A stretch of DNA of 64,000 bases from Pseudogracilibacillus sp037892545 (GCF_037892545.1 NZ_JBBKBG010000002.1:186001-250000); one strand, 5' to 3'; counted from the stretch's first letter, positions 35,061 to 44,394 are shown. The notes: generated from the letters alone by a model not told the origin. Program-made: numbers and translations.

Positions 35061-36389
35061 ATGTTCACAAATGCTGTTGTTATTAGTGTCATTGTGATGG
35101 TTGTGTTAAGTTTAATTAGAATCAACGTTTTATTCGCACTAATCATTGCTGCGCTAACAGCTGGTGTTGTATCTGGAATGGGGATTGTAGAATCAGCCTC
35201 TATTATGATTGGTGGTATGGGAGGTCAATCAGAAACAGCACTAAGTTATATTTTACTAGGAATTTTTGCTGTTATGATTGGAATGTCAGGAATTACACAA
35301 ATTTTAGTTAATAAAATGTTAGCTGTTTTCTCTGGAAGAAAATTAGTATTAGTGTTTTCTATTGCAATTATTGCATGCTTTTCACAAAACGTTATACCAG
35401 TACATATTGCATTTATTCCAATTTTAATTCCGCCATTATTAGTATTATTTGATGAAATTAAATTAGATCGTCGTGCTGTTGCATCCGCATTAACGTTTGG
35501 ATTGAAATTTCCATATATTACAATTCCAATAGGGTTCGGATTCATTTTCCAAGATATTGTTGTGGATGAGATGAATGCAAATGGAATTGATATAACATTA
35601 GGGCAAGTGACAAAAGCGATGATGCTTCCAGGAGCGGCCATGATCGTCGGGTTACTTTTTGCCTTACTTATTACGTATCGAAAAGATCGTGCGCCGAAAG
35701 AAGTAGAAGGCGATCAGAAGTTAACAGATATCGATATGGCTGAAAGTATTACAGGCGTGAAAAAAGTATCCTTTAATTTAGGGCATTTGTTTACAATTCT
35801 AGCTATTATTGCAGCACTTGTCATTCAGATAGTGACAGAATCATTAGTATTAGGGGCTTTAGCAGGAATTATTGTGATGTTTGCGACACGTGTTGTTGAG
35901 TTTTATAAAGGAGACAAAGTCGTGAATGAAGGGATCGGCATGATGGGAATGATTGCATTTGTTATGCTTATCGCTTCTGGTTATGCTTCTGTTTTAAAAG
36001 AAACAGGACATATCGACGAGTTGGTAAAAGCAACCATCGGAATTGTAGGAGATTCTCACTTTTTAATCGGTTTATTCTTACTACTAGTTGGATTATTAAT
36101 TACGATGGGAATTGGAACATCTTTCGGTACGATTCCTATTTTAGCCGCGTTATACGTACCAATATTTATCGAGACAGGAATTTCACCAATAGCAGGTGCG
36201 GCATTAATTGGAACGGCTGCAGCACTAGGAGATGCAGGTTCCCCGGCAAGTGACTCTACGCTTGGACCAACTTCCGGTCTAAACGCAGATGGGAAACACC
36301 ACCATATTTGGGATACTTGTGTACCAACATTTTTACACTACAACATTCCGTTATTCTTATTCGGCTTGTTGGCAGTATTTATTTTTTGA
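35061..36389 (+). CDS. YuiF/NhaC-like carrier, probably for histidine or a related substrate
   Basis: This integral membrane transporter has about 442 residues and 11-12 hydrophobic segments. It belongs to the Na+/H+-antiporter-like family represented by B. subtilis YuiF; signatures are CFSQNVIPVHIAFIPILIPPLL, FGLKFPYITIPIGFG and the end motif GDAGSPASDSTLGPTSGL followed by a KHHHIWDTCVPTF segment. The start is ATG 35061 behind AAGGGGAGGGAG; upstream in-frame starts (for example 34956) lack a ribosome site and would add a non-membrane extension. Position after hutU and the cre site make uptake of histidine or urocanate the likely job, but proton/sodium exchange cannot be excluded. Confidence 0.82.
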   Translation: MFTNAVVISVIVMVVLSLIRINVLFALIIAALTAGVVSGMGIVESASIMIGGMGGQSETALSYILLGIFAVMIGMSGITQILVNKMLAVFSGRKLVLVFSIAIIACFSQNVIPVHIAFIPILIPPLLVLFDEIKLDRRAVASALTFGLKFPYITIPIGFGFIFQDIVVDEMNANGIDITLGQVTKAMMLPGAAMIVGLLFALLITYRKDRAPKEVEGDQKLTDIDMAESITGVKKVSFNLGHLFTILAIIAALVIQIVTESLVLGALAGIIVMFATRVVEFYKGDKVVNEGIGMMGMIAFVMLIASGYASVLKETGHIDELVKATIGIVGDSHFLIGLFLLLVGLLITMGIGTSFGTIPILAALYVPIFIETGISPIAGAALIGTAAALGDAGSPASDSTLGPTSGLNADGKHHHIWDTCVPTFLHYNIPLFLFGLLAVFIF

Positions 36390-36420
36390 TGTGTATGAAC
36401 AATAAATTTTAAAAATATAT

Positions 36421-36460
36421 GAACTCCAAAGGTTGGTCTAAGATCAACTTTTGGGGTTTC
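36421..36460 (+). terminator. possible terminator after the carrier gene
   Basis: GAACTCCAAAGGTTG can pair with CAACTTTTGGGGTTTC, with a small loop. The T-tail is poor. The rest of the 250-base gap shows no gene. Confidence 0.4.
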
Positions 36461-36643
36461 GTACATTTAGAGTGGGGTTCGTATATTTATATGTTATGAC
36501 AATTTCTGAAATATAGTAGATGGATGAATATGATAGGGTATAGTGATAGATTTACATGGTAAACCATATGTTTATATGCAGATAGTAGCGGGAAAATATT
36601 GAAAAGAGCGTTATTGGAACAATATGAAAAGGCGGTGAAATAA

Positions 36644-37777
36644 ATGGATATGTACGTGAATGGGATTGGGATGACTCCGTTTGGAAAGTTTCCAGATAAA
36701 ACATTAAAAGGAATGTTACTTGAGGCAGCAGAAGAAGCAATTCAAGATGCTGGGCACCCGAAGATTGATGCGGTTTTTGTCGGTAATTTTATGAGTGGTT
36801 CTGTCTATAACCAAGAAATATTAGGGGCGATTATGGCCAATGATTTAGGGTTAGGAGCCATTCCAACGATGAAAGTAGAAGGGGCATGTGCATCAGGAGG
36901 CATAGCTTTAAGGCAGGCATATATCAGTGTTTTAAGTGGAGAATATGATACGGTTCTAGTTGCCGGAGCGGAAAAAATGAAACATATTTCAACAGTAGAG
37001 GTGACCAAAGCAATCAATGCTGCTATGGACAATGAATCAAATGAAAAACATGCAGGACTCACGTTTCCAGGATTTTTTGCAACGATTGCTAATCGTTATT
37101 TTTATGAAACGGGTGCAACAAAGGAACATTTAGCGAAGGTAGCGCTTAAAAATAGAAACCATGCAATCCGAAATCCACTGGCACAGTTTCGGGTAGAAAC
37201 GTCTATGGAAGAAATTATGGCATCACGGATGATAACCGATCCACTTGGCTTATTTGATTGTTCACCGACGACAGATGGAGCGAGCGCGATTATTATTTCA
37301 CGAACACCTTCAGATGTAAAAATTCGAGCAAGTGCACAAAGTTCAGGCCCAACACAAATGCAAAATATCGATGATTTACTTACATTGGAAGCGGTAAAAA
37401 CATCCGGACAATTAGCTTATGAAAAAGCAGGAGTTGGTCCTGAAGATATAGATGTCATTGAAATACATGATTGTTTTTCGATGACGGAAATTGTATCATC
37501 CGAATCACTCGGATTTTTTAAACGTGGAGAAGGTTTTATGGCACTAGAGGAAGGTAGAACAACTTTTACAGGGGATGTGCCAATTAATACGAGTGGTGGA
37601 CTATTATCAAAAGGGCATCCAATCGGGGCTACTGGAGTGGCGCAAATTCATCAGTTGGTACTTCAATTAAGAGGAAAGGCACCGAATCAGGTCGAACAAC
37701 CCAAATTAGCTTTAGCACAAAATTTAGGTGGAACAGGTGCGTATTCAACCGTTCATATTCTAGAAAGGGTGAACTAA
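36644..37777 (+). CDS. thiolase-family protein (SCP-x type)
   Basis: This is a 377-residue thiolase of the non-decarboxylating/SCP-x-like branch, usually an acetyl-CoA C-acyltransferase. The acylated Cys is C82 in VEGACASGGIAL, and the other active-site elements are EIHDCFSMTE and GGLLSKGHPIGATG. The usual C-terminal Cys motif is replaced by NLGGTGAYS, as in SCP-x thiolases. The start is behind AAGGCGGTGA. It forms a tight operon with a DUF35 protein (one-base gap), the typical thiolase/DUF35 pair that works as one complex, and a BASS transporter. The substrate is not evident. Confidence 0.88.
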   Translation: MDMYVNGIGMTPFGKFPDKTLKGMLLEAAEEAIQDAGHPKIDAVFVGNFMSGSVYNQEILGAIMANDLGLGAIPTMKVEGACASGGIALRQAYISVLSGEYDTVLVAGAEKMKHISTVEVTKAINAAMDNESNEKHAGLTFPGFFATIANRYFYETGATKEHLAKVALKNRNHAIRNPLAQFRVETSMEEIMASRMITDPLGLFDCSPTTDGASAIIISRTPSDVKIRASAQSSGPTQMQNIDDLLTLEAVKTSGQLAYEKAGVGPEDIDVIEIHDCFSMTEIVSSESLGFFKRGEGFMALEEGRTTFTGDVPINTSGGLLSKGHPIGATGVAQIHQLVLQLRGKAPNQVEQPKLALAQNLGGTGAYSTVHILERVN

Positions 37778-37778
37778 G

Positions 37779-38084
37779 ATGCAAGGTTATCGATGTCAAA
37801 ATTGCCACGCTGAAAGTATAACAAAAACGACTTTTTGTCCAAAATGTCAATCGCAATCTTTTGAATTATTTACATTGCCGACAAATGGTACCGTATACAG
37901 TTTTACAATCATTCGGGTTGCACCTCCGGAATACGTAGATTTTGCTCCATATACAGTTGCATTAATCCAGCTAACAGCAAATTTACGGATTACTGCATTT
38001 ATTCAAGAAGCTGTTTCAATTGGAGAGAAAGTTCGTTGGAAAGAAACGAAAAATCAAACATTTATTTTTGAAAAGGTTGTCTAG
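37779..38084 (+). CDS. DUF35 zinc-ribbon/OB-fold protein
   Basis: This 101-residue partner of the thiolase has an N-terminal rubredoxin-like zinc ribbon (CQNCHAESITKTTFCPKC) followed by an OB fold (GTVYSFTIIRVAPPEYVDFAPYTVALIQL). DUF35 proteins bind SCP-x-type thiolases and HMG-CoA synthase in archaea and bacteria, probably helping pass CoA intermediates. It starts one base after the thiolase stop. Confidence 0.88.
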   Translation: MQGYRCQNCHAESITKTTFCPKCQSQSFELFTLPTNGTVYSFTIIRVAPPEYVDFAPYTVALIQLTANLRITAFIQEAVSIGEKVRWKETKNQTFIFEKVV

Positions 38085-38099
38085 AAGTGAGGGATTCGT

Positions 38100-39065
38100 T
38101 TGGGACGTGTGATACACATCATGACGACTGCTATATCTAGGTTTATGCCGATGTGGCTCGTCTTTTTTTCTTTCCTTGCGTATGCGATACCGCATATATT
38201 CGAACCAATTCAAGGATGGACGGAGTTTTGTTTAGGTTTAATCTTTTTTTTAATGGGTATGTCATTATCAACAGAACAAATAATAAAAGTGATAAAAAGT
38301 CCGAAATATGCTTTTTATGGTTTTTTATTAAAGTGGACTGTTACAGTAGGTATATCACTCTTAATCGCTCTATTATTTATGAAAAAAATGCCTGAGATTG
38401 CTTCGGGAATCGTATTAGCAGGCACCGTGCCGAGTGGAACTTCTGCTAATTTATATACGTTTATTGCCGGTGGAGAAGTTGCATTAAGTATTACGATGGC
38501 GACATTAGATACGATTGTATCTCCCATTTTAACTCCATCCCTCATGCAAGCGACGGTCGGACAAATAATTCCAATCGATTTTTGGGCATTATTTTTAAAT
38601 ATTATCGTTGTCGTTTTTATTCCACTATTTTTAGGATGGTTGGCACAGTGGAAATGTTCAAACATGGTAAAACGAATCCGTCCACATACGTCCATTTTTT
38701 CGCAGTTGGCTTTATTTGTTATCGTATTAGCTGTCGTGTCAAAAGCCCAACCGACATTGGAAGAAAATCTGGTTCATTTGCCAGTCATTTTTATCGCTGT
38801 AGCCTTTCAAGTAATTGTTCCAATGTATATAGGATATGTTTTAGCGTGGAGGTGGTTAAAAGTACCGAAAGCATATGCGATTTCTATTTGCTTTCATACA
38901 GGAATATGTAATACAGCACTATCGGCAACTCTAGCGACAGAACATTTAACGACACTTGCTGCAGTACCATCCGTACTTAATATGATTATTAATTTAACGG
39001 TAGGTGCTTTCGTTGCGAATTATTTTGAACGAACATTTTTACATAAAAAACATATAGTATCTTAG
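38100..39065 (+). CDS. bile acid:sodium symporter family (BASS) transporter
   Basis: This 321-residue membrane protein has about 9-10 hydrophobic segments of the SBF/BASS family. It has FCLGLIFFLMGMSLS, a conserved glycine-rich stretch GIVLAGTVPSGTSANLYTFIAGGEVALSITMATLDT, and EHLTTLAAVPSVLNMIINLTVGAFVANYF. Members carry organic acids such as pantoate, pyruvate or sterol acids. Initiation is at TTG behind GAGGGA, 15 bases after the DUF35 gene, so it is in the thiolase operon. Uptake of the acid that feeds the thiolase is a reasonable inference. Confidence 0.85.
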   Translation: MGRVIHIMTTAISRFMPMWLVFFSFLAYAIPHIFEPIQGWTEFCLGLIFFLMGMSLSTEQIIKVIKSPKYAFYGFLLKWTVTVGISLLIALLFMKKMPEIASGIVLAGTVPSGTSANLYTFIAGGEVALSITMATLDTIVSPILTPSLMQATVGQIIPIDFWALFLNIIVVVFIPLFLGWLAQWKCSNMVKRIRPHTSIFSQLALFVIVLAVVSKAQPTLEENLVHLPVIFIAVAFQVIVPMYIGYVLAWRWLKVPKAYAISICFHTGICNTALSATLATEHLTTLAAVPSVLNMIINLTVGAFVANYFERTFLHKKHIVS

Positions 39066-39198
39066 TAGAACATATAAATTTTATAGAATTAATTGACATT
39101 TATTTCATAGAATTATAGAGTGGATTTATGTGATTAAAAAATTCATAATTATACATATTCATATTGATGAATGTTGTAATTGGAAAGAAGGGGATAGA

Positions 39199-39654
39199 AT
39201 GAAGAAATTATCAGTAATGATTATGGCACTTGCATTCATGGTGCTAGCAGCGTGTGGAGCAACTACAGATGTTACATACGAAATGGAAGAAATGGGCATT
39301 AAAGCAAAAGTTGAAATGTCTGCCAAAGGAGACAAAGTTCAAAATCAAAAAGTTACGATGACTTTCCCATATGATGCAATGGGCGTTGAATCGAAAGAAA
39401 TGGCAGAAGAAATGTTAAAAGAGGACGTCGAAAGTGAAACAGAAGAATTCGAGGGACTAAAAGGTGTGAAAGTCTCTAATGAATTCCAAGATGATCAATT
39501 TGAACAAGTGATGGAAGTAAATTATAAAGAAGCTGATTTAAAAGAATTAGAAGATGCTGGTTTTGACTTTGGAGAAGAAGAAAGTGACTACATTAGCTTA
39601 GAGAAAACAGAAGAAAACTTAGAAGATGAAGGATTCGAAAAAGTAGAAGAGTAG
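39199..39654 (+). CDS. YehR-like (DUF1307) lipoprotein
   Basis: This is a secreted, membrane-anchored lipoprotein. It has a signal peptide of about 20 residues with lipobox LAAC (MKKLSVMIMALAFMVLAACG), then a DUF1307/YehR-like domain with many acidic residues (TTDVTYEMEEMGIKAKVEMSAKGDKVQNQ; ESKEMAEEMLKEDVES). The start is ATG 39199 behind GAAGGGGA; an in-frame ATG farther up gives a non-signal N-terminus. A second, related lipoprotein gene follows after a terminator. Function unknown. Confidence 0.82.
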   Translation: MKKLSVMIMALAFMVLAACGATTDVTYEMEEMGIKAKVEMSAKGDKVQNQKVTMTFPYDAMGVESKEMAEEMLKEDVESETEEFEGLKGVKVSNEFQDDQFEQVMEVNYKEADLKELEDAGFDFGEEESDYISLEKTEENLEDEGFEKVEE

Positions 39655-39665
39655 AATAATAAAAG

Positions 39666-39697
39666 TCGATGCATATGTTTGTGCATCGATTTTTTTA
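39666..39697 (+). terminator. terminator between the two lipoprotein genes
   Basis: TCGATGCA pairs with TGCATCGA around a short loop, with eight T bases after. Confidence 0.88.
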
Positions 39698-39794
39698 TGG
39701 AAATTTGTAATAAAAATGTCTTAATCTCTCCATTATTTTATTACGATTCCATGATAAAATGAACGTATGATTAGTGGAGATTGGAGTAATGCAT

Positions 39795-40277
39795 ATGAAA
39801 CGATTATGGACAGGATGTTTCGTTGCTATCATTGCGATCGTTCTAGTCGCTTGTAGTGACGCGGATGAAAATTTAGGTTTTGATTTTGATGAGGATGGGA
39901 AAAATACCGTTACGATGAAATTGCCTTCAGATGAGCTAACGAACACGATTACGTTAGAAGCAGATGGCGATAAGGTGCATACGCAAACGACTGAAAATGA
40001 AGCGTCTTATGATCATTATGGCGTATCAAGTAAAGCATCGGCAGAGGTAGCTTTTAATGATGTCATCGCACAATATCGAAAAGTAGAAGGATTAGTGTAC
40101 GATGTGGAGTTTTTAGAGGAAGGCGTCCATGAAACATTGTCAATCGATTTTGATAAAGTAGATATAGATGCCTTGAAGGAAGTGCCAGGAATTCAATTTG
40201 ATGGAAACATTAAAAAAGGAATTAGCCTAAAAGCTACGGTAAGTCAGTTAGAGGAAGCAGGCTATGTTGTCGAGTAA
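39795..40277 (+). CDS. second YehR-like lipoprotein
   Basis: This small lipoprotein has MKRLWTGCFVAIIAIVLVAC as its signal peptide and lipobox (Cys 20), followed by an acidic linker and a domain of the same plan as its upstream neighbour (NTITLEADGDKVHTQTTENEASYDHYGVSSKASAEVAFNDVI...; SIDFDKVDIDALKEV). The two are probably an old tandem duplication that has diverged. The preferred start is ATG 39795, 9 bases after GGAG. Function unknown. Confidence 0.78.
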   Translation: MKRLWTGCFVAIIAIVLVACSDADENLGFDFDEDGKNTVTMKLPSDELTNTITLEADGDKVHTQTTENEASYDHYGVSSKASAEVAFNDVIAQYRKVEGLVYDVEFLEEGVHETLSIDFDKVDIDALKEVPGIQFDGNIKKGISLKATVSQLEEAGYVVE

Positions 40278-40325
40278 AATCACCTCTAGAGTTAGATGAT
40301 TATCTAATTCTAGAGGTGATTTTAT
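40276..40325 (+). terminator. strong terminator after the second lipoprotein gene
   Basis: AAAATCACCTCTAGA pairs perfectly with TCTAGAGGTGATTTT, with an inner TTAGAT/ATCTAA stem. The stop codon is the first part of the stem. The following 270 bases contain no gene. Confidence 0.9.
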
Positions 40326-40597
40326 CTTTATATGCAATGGAGAAAAGGGACGCTATTGATATGAAAAATAAGCAGTCGCAAAGTGGCATGGGAAAATAAA
40401 ACTTGTTTAAACGATGGTATGTCGTCGCTTTGGTAAGTAAGTTCATTGTTTTTACACAATAATTGTCATTATTCAACAATTTTTTCATTCACGTTGTTTG
40501 ACTATTAAATTAATAAGTGGTAAATTAATTTTTGTCGGCTTTTTTTTTGTAACATAAAAAGCTCTATCATTCGCTATTTTTCAACCTAAACTGTTTA

Positions 40598-40612
40598 AAT
40601 TTTCAGAAAAGG
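40598..40612 (+). promoter_or_regulatory. CodY box upstream of brnQ
   Basis: AATTTTCAGAAAAGG matches the CodY consensus AATTTTCWGAAAATT at 13 of 15 positions. CodY senses branched-chain amino acids and GTP and represses BCAA uptake genes, so the site fits the function of the next gene. It lies 53 bases before the start codon. No T-box leader is visible. Confidence 0.65.
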
Positions 40613-40664
40613 AAAATAATTTAATAGAAGGCAGAAACGTAGCAAGGTTTTTAGGAGGATTTCA

Positions 40665-41972
40665 GTGAATAAAAAGAATATCGTCGTATTAGGATTTATG
40701 TTATTTTCCTTGTTCTTCGGAGCTGGAAACTTAATATTCCCACCTTTAGTTGGGATGCAGGCGGGAGATTATTTCACCCCTGCGATTATTGGTTTTTTAT
40801 TGACGGCTGTTTGTATACCATTTTTAGCAGTGTTATCTGTGTCATTTTCAAATGATGGATTACTAGAAATTGGGCGTCGTGTAAGTCCGATTTTCGGTGT
40901 CATTTTTTCTATGTTAGTATATTTGTCTATTGGGGCATTATATGGAATTCCAAGAGCTGCGAGTGTTGCGTACGAACTAGGTTTTACCCAAATATTTGCC
41001 GTTGAAAACAAAATGGCACTGTTCATTTTTACATTAATATTTTTTACATTCACTTACTTTTTAAGTGTCGATGCGAAAAAGATGATTGACAATATTGGGA
41101 AAATCTTAACACCGGCATTATTAATCGTGTTAACTATTTTATTTGTACAAGCCTTTATGAAGTTGAATTATGAAGGACGTGTACCAGATCCAAAATTTGA
41201 ATCTTCCCCATTTTTAACTGGTTTTCTAGAAGGATATTTTACGATGGATGCGATCGCTGCATTGGCATTTGGAATTGTCGTAATTAATGGGTTAAAGTTA
41301 ATGGGCGTAAAAGACAAGAAAGATATTATGAAAGGAACAGCGTTTGCTGGGATTATTTCTTCGATTGGGCTAATTTTAGTTTATTTATCTTTAAGTTGGA
41401 TTGGCCGTGTACTTACATATGATGTGGAAATGACGAATGGTGCAGATATTTTAGTATATGCATCGAACGTGTTATTTGGTAGCACAGGAAGTGTGGTATT
41501 CGGTGTCATAGTATTACTTGCTTGTTTAACAACTTCTGTTGGGTTAACGAATGCATGTGCAAGTTTTTTTCATGAAATTTATCCAAAAATAAAACTTAAA
41601 CAATTTGTGTTATTGTTTGTAGTTATCGGAATGTTAATTACAAACTTAGGTTTAAATACGATTTTAGCAATTGCGACACCTATTTTAGTATTTATTTATC
41701 CATTTGCAATTGTTTTAATTATACTGTCATGTATTCAACCGATGATCGGTGAAAGTCGAAAAATGTATGTCGGTTCAGTAATCGTAACATCCGTATTTGC
41801 AATTTTAAGTGTATTAGATTTCTTTGAAATTCATATTGATGTAATCGAAAATATATTCGGTTACTTACCTTTATATGCAGATGGGCTCGGTTGGGTCGTT
41901 CCAGCATTTGTCGTTGCTATTATTGGATATATCGTCGATCAATCACAAGGAAAAGTGAAAAAAGCTAGATAA
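40665..41972 (+). CDS. brnQ: branched-chain amino acid transporter BrnQ
   Basis: This 435-residue LIVCS-family Na+-coupled symporter takes up leucine, isoleucine and valine. Twelve hydrophobic segments are visible; the start FMLFSLFFGAGNLIFPPLVGMQAG is the family hallmark. Others are YLSIGALYGIPRAASVAYELG and TTSVGLTNACASFFHEIYPK. GTG start behind TAGGAGGA. It stands alone between terminators and is predicted to be repressed by CodY. Confidence 0.95.
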   Translation: MNKKNIVVLGFMLFSLFFGAGNLIFPPLVGMQAGDYFTPAIIGFLLTAVCIPFLAVLSVSFSNDGLLEIGRRVSPIFGVIFSMLVYLSIGALYGIPRAASVAYELGFTQIFAVENKMALFIFTLIFFTFTYFLSVDAKKMIDNIGKILTPALLIVLTILFVQAFMKLNYEGRVPDPKFESSPFLTGFLEGYFTMDAIAALAFGIVVINGLKLMGVKDKKDIMKGTAFAGIISSIGLILVYLSLSWIGRVLTYDVEMTNGADILVYASNVLFGSTGSVVFGVIVLLACLTTSVGLTNACASFFHEIYPKIKLKQFVLLFVVIGMLITNLGLNTILAIATPILVFIYPFAIVLIILSCIQPMIGESRKMYVGSVIVTSVFAILSVLDFFEIHIDVIENIFGYLPLYADGLGWVVPAFVVAIIGYIVDQSQGKVKKAR

Positions 41973-41976
41973 AAAT

Positions 41977-42008
41977 AAAAACTCCCCACGATGGTGAGGA
42001 GTTTTTTA
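41977..42008. terminator. bidirectional terminator between brnQ and serC
   Basis: AAAACTCC-CCAC pairs with GTGAGGAGTTTTTT around a short loop. The two genes converge here. Confidence 0.85.
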
Positions 42009-43106
42009 TTATGCATGTTTCGCTTGGAATTCCTTCATAAACTCGCTTAATGCAAGACAAGCTTCTGTTGGCACTGCATTGTACGTAGAGGCACGACAAC
42101 CACCGACAGAACGGTGACCATTTAAACCTACAAATCCTTTTTCTGCAGCTTCTTCTAAAAATTGTTTTTCTAATGCTTCATCTTTTAAACGGAACGTAAT
42201 ATTCATGAGTGAACGACTTGCTTTATCAGCATGTCCGATATAAAAGCCATTGCTTTCATCGATTACATCATAAATATAAGTAGCTTTTTCTTTATTTACT
42301 TTTTGGATAGTTTCAAGGCCACCTTGCATGTCAATCCATTTTAATACTTCGCCTAACATATAAATCCCGAATGTTGGCGGTGTATTGTAAAGAGAGTTGC
42401 TATCGACATGTGTTTGGTATTTTAAAATAGTCGGTACTTGTTCATTTGCTTTTTCTAGTAATGACTTTTTAATAATAACGACCGTTACACCGGATGGACC
42501 AAGGTTTTTCTGTGCACCAGCATAAATCATATCGAATTTGCTTACATCGATAGGTTTGGACATAATATCACTCGACATATCTGCAATGACAGGTACATTT
42601 CCGAAATCAGGATATTCTTGCCATTGTGTTCCATAAATCGTGTTGTTTGTCGTAAGATGCACATATGCGTCGTCCTCATTTACATCCTCAGCAGAGACAG
42701 TAGGAATATGACGGTATGCATCATCTTTGGAAGATGCAATTTTATATCCTGTACCAAATAATGCTGTTTCTTTGAACGCTTTTTCTGACCATGAACCTGT
42801 CATGATATAGCCTGCTTTCGTGTCTTTCGTTAAGAAGTTCATTGGGATCATAGAGAACTGTAAACTTGCTCCACCTTGTACGAAAATAACTTCATAATCA
42901 TTTGGAATGTCATATAATTTTTTTAAGCGATCAATTGCTTCATTATGTACTGCTTCATATGTTTTGCTACGGTGACTTAACTCCATAACTGACATGCCAC
43001 TTTGATTGAAGTTAGTTAATTCTTGCTGGGCCTTTTCTAAAACAGCTGTTGGTAGCGCTGAAGGGCCAGCGTTAAAATTGTATACGTTTCGACTTGGATG
43101 ATTCAC
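42009..43106 (-). CDS. serC: phosphoserine aminotransferase
   Basis: This PLP enzyme converts 3-phosphohydroxypyruvate and glutamate to phosphoserine in serine biosynthesis. It is a 365-residue class V aminotransferase. VYNFNAGPSALPTAVLEKAQQEL is the typical start, QGGASLQFSMIPMNFL binds the cofactor phosphate, and the Schiff-base Lys is in YAGAQKNLGPSGV. The C-terminus has GHRSVGGCRASTYNA. The gene is monocistronic on the minus strand. Confidence 0.97.
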   Translation of the reverse strand: MNHPSRNVYNFNAGPSALPTAVLEKAQQELTNFNQSGMSVMELSHRSKTYEAVHNEAIDRLKKLYDIPNDYEVIFVQGGASLQFSMIPMNFLTKDTKAGYIMTGSWSEKAFKETALFGTGYKIASSKDDAYRHIPTVSAEDVNEDDAYVHLTTNNTIYGTQWQEYPDFGNVPVIADMSSDIMSKPIDVSKFDMIYAGAQKNLGPSGVTVVIIKKSLLEKANEQVPTILKYQTHVDSNSLYNTPPTFGIYMLGEVLKWIDMQGGLETIQKVNKEKATYIYDVIDESNGFYIGHADKASRSLMNITFRLKDEALEKQFLEEAAEKGFVGLNGHRSVGGCRASTYNAVPTEACLALSEFMKEFQAKHA

Positions 43107-43256
43107 TTTTATTCACTTCCTATATTATAATAACTCATATTATACTCTTGTTTTACTCGTTTGTTAAGTTGGAATAGATAGACTTTTCAAAAATATATTG
43201 TGCTTCTTTCTCCTATCGTTCATAATAAGGATAGAATATATTAGGAGGGGATCCAT

Positions 43257-43913
43257 TTGTCAGGCCAAAGACTTGTCGGTATTCTAATCGTGATTTTTGG
43301 AATTGGTTTGTTGTTGCAACAATTTGACCTCTTTGATTTTACGAGTATTTTAGCAAATTGGTGGCCAATCTTTTTTATTTTAGTAGGAATAATTCAGCTT
43401 TGGACAAATGGAATGCAGGCAATCATCTCAGCACTTATTTTTCTCATCGCTGGAGTAATATTGCTGATGAATATATGGATAGACTTCAATCTATGGCAAA
43501 TATTATGGCCGTTGTTGCTTATTATGTTTGGATTGTCGATCATTTTTTCTAGACGGGAATGGAAGCAAGCAGTAGATGAAGCGGATGACATCCATTTAAC
43601 AACATTTCTTTCAGGGATTGAATCGAAAAGTGGAGCGGAAAATTTAAGTGGTGGTTCTATTTTATCTGTCTTAGGTGGTATCCAACTAGATCTACGTCAT
43701 GCACAACTTGCTGAAAACGGTGCCATTCTGAATGTAACAACGATACTAGGCGGGGTTGAAATCATTGTACCTGAAGATGTACAGGTAGAAATAAAAGGAA
43801 CACCCATTTTAGGCGGTTGGGAAAATAAAACAAATACATATGGTATGGAGAAAAACAAAACATTGTATATAAATGGTGTTGCTGTGCTAGGTGGCATTGA
43901 AGTAAAACATTAA
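43257..43913 (+). CDS. LiaF-like membrane protein
   Basis: This 218-residue protein has three or four N-terminal membrane segments (VGILIVIFGIGLLLQQF; WWPIFFILVGIIQLW; a long IISALIFLIAGVILLMNI; ILWPLLLIMFGLSIIF) and a C-terminal beta-rich domain with repeated ILGG/VLGG turns (SVLGGIQLDL, TILGGVEIIVPEDVQVEI, PILGGWENK, VLGGIEVKH), as in LiaF of envelope-stress systems. LiaF restrains the LiaRS two-component system; no liaRS is adjacent, so its partner is elsewhere or it is a stand-alone homologue. TTG start behind AGGAGGGGA. An ASCH gene follows 15 bases later. Confidence 0.85.
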   Translation: MSGQRLVGILIVIFGIGLLLQQFDLFDFTSILANWWPIFFILVGIIQLWTNGMQAIISALIFLIAGVILLMNIWIDFNLWQILWPLLLIMFGLSIIFSRREWKQAVDEADDIHLTTFLSGIESKSGAENLSGGSILSVLGGIQLDLRHAQLAENGAILNVTTILGGVEIIVPEDVQVEIKGTPILGGWENKTNTYGMEKNKTLYINGVAVLGGIEVKH

Positions 43914-43928
43914 TTAGGGGATAAGAAG

Positions 43929-44375
43929 ATGAATGAAAAAGCTAAAGATTTTTGGTTGGATTATTGGAGTGGAAAAGGAGAGGTAGCACCAACAAATGTT
44001 ACAGCATGGCAATTTGGTGTAGATGCTGATGATTTAGCACAATTAGTTGTTGACGGAATAAAAACAGCAACATGTTCTGGGCATATATTTTATGAATTAG
44101 AGAAAGAACCATTGCCAAAAGTAGGGGATTACAGTATTATATTAAACGGTGTAAATGAGCCAGAAGCTATTATTCGTTTAACGGAAGTAACTGTTACTCC
44201 AATGAATGAGGTAACAGAACAATTTGCATATGATGAAGGAGAAGGTGACCGTTCTTATGCCTATTGGTGGAAGGAACATGAAGCTTTTTTTACAAAGGAA
44301 TTAAAAGGATATGGGTTACCGTTTCAAGAAGATATGCTCGTCGTATGCGAAAGATTTGAATTAATTGCGAAATAA
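43929..44375 (+). CDS. ASCH-domain protein
   Basis: This 148-residue protein is one ASCH domain, a PUA-like beta-barrel that binds RNA or nucleotides. It has the G-x-K-T-A-T signature (DGIKTATCSG), a beta strand pair (VGDYSIILNGVNEPEAIIRLTEVTVTPM), then a conserved EGEGDRSYAYWWKEHEAFF. Some related proteins are nucleotide/N4-acetylcytidine amidohydrolases or RNA binders; the exact role is unknown. The start follows AGGGGATAAG. Confidence 0.85.
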   Translation: MNEKAKDFWLDYWSGKGEVAPTNVTAWQFGVDADDLAQLVVDGIKTATCSGHIFYELEKEPLPKVGDYSIILNGVNEPEAIIRLTEVTVTPMNEVTEQFAYDEGEGDRSYAYWWKEHEAFFTKELKGYGLPFQEDMLVVCERFELIAK

Positions 44376-44394
44376 AAGTTAGGATGTACACTTC

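Noticed and set aside
40278..40664. T-box or other riboswitch before brnQ
   Set aside because: No T-box core or specifier structure is visible; a CodY box explains control better.
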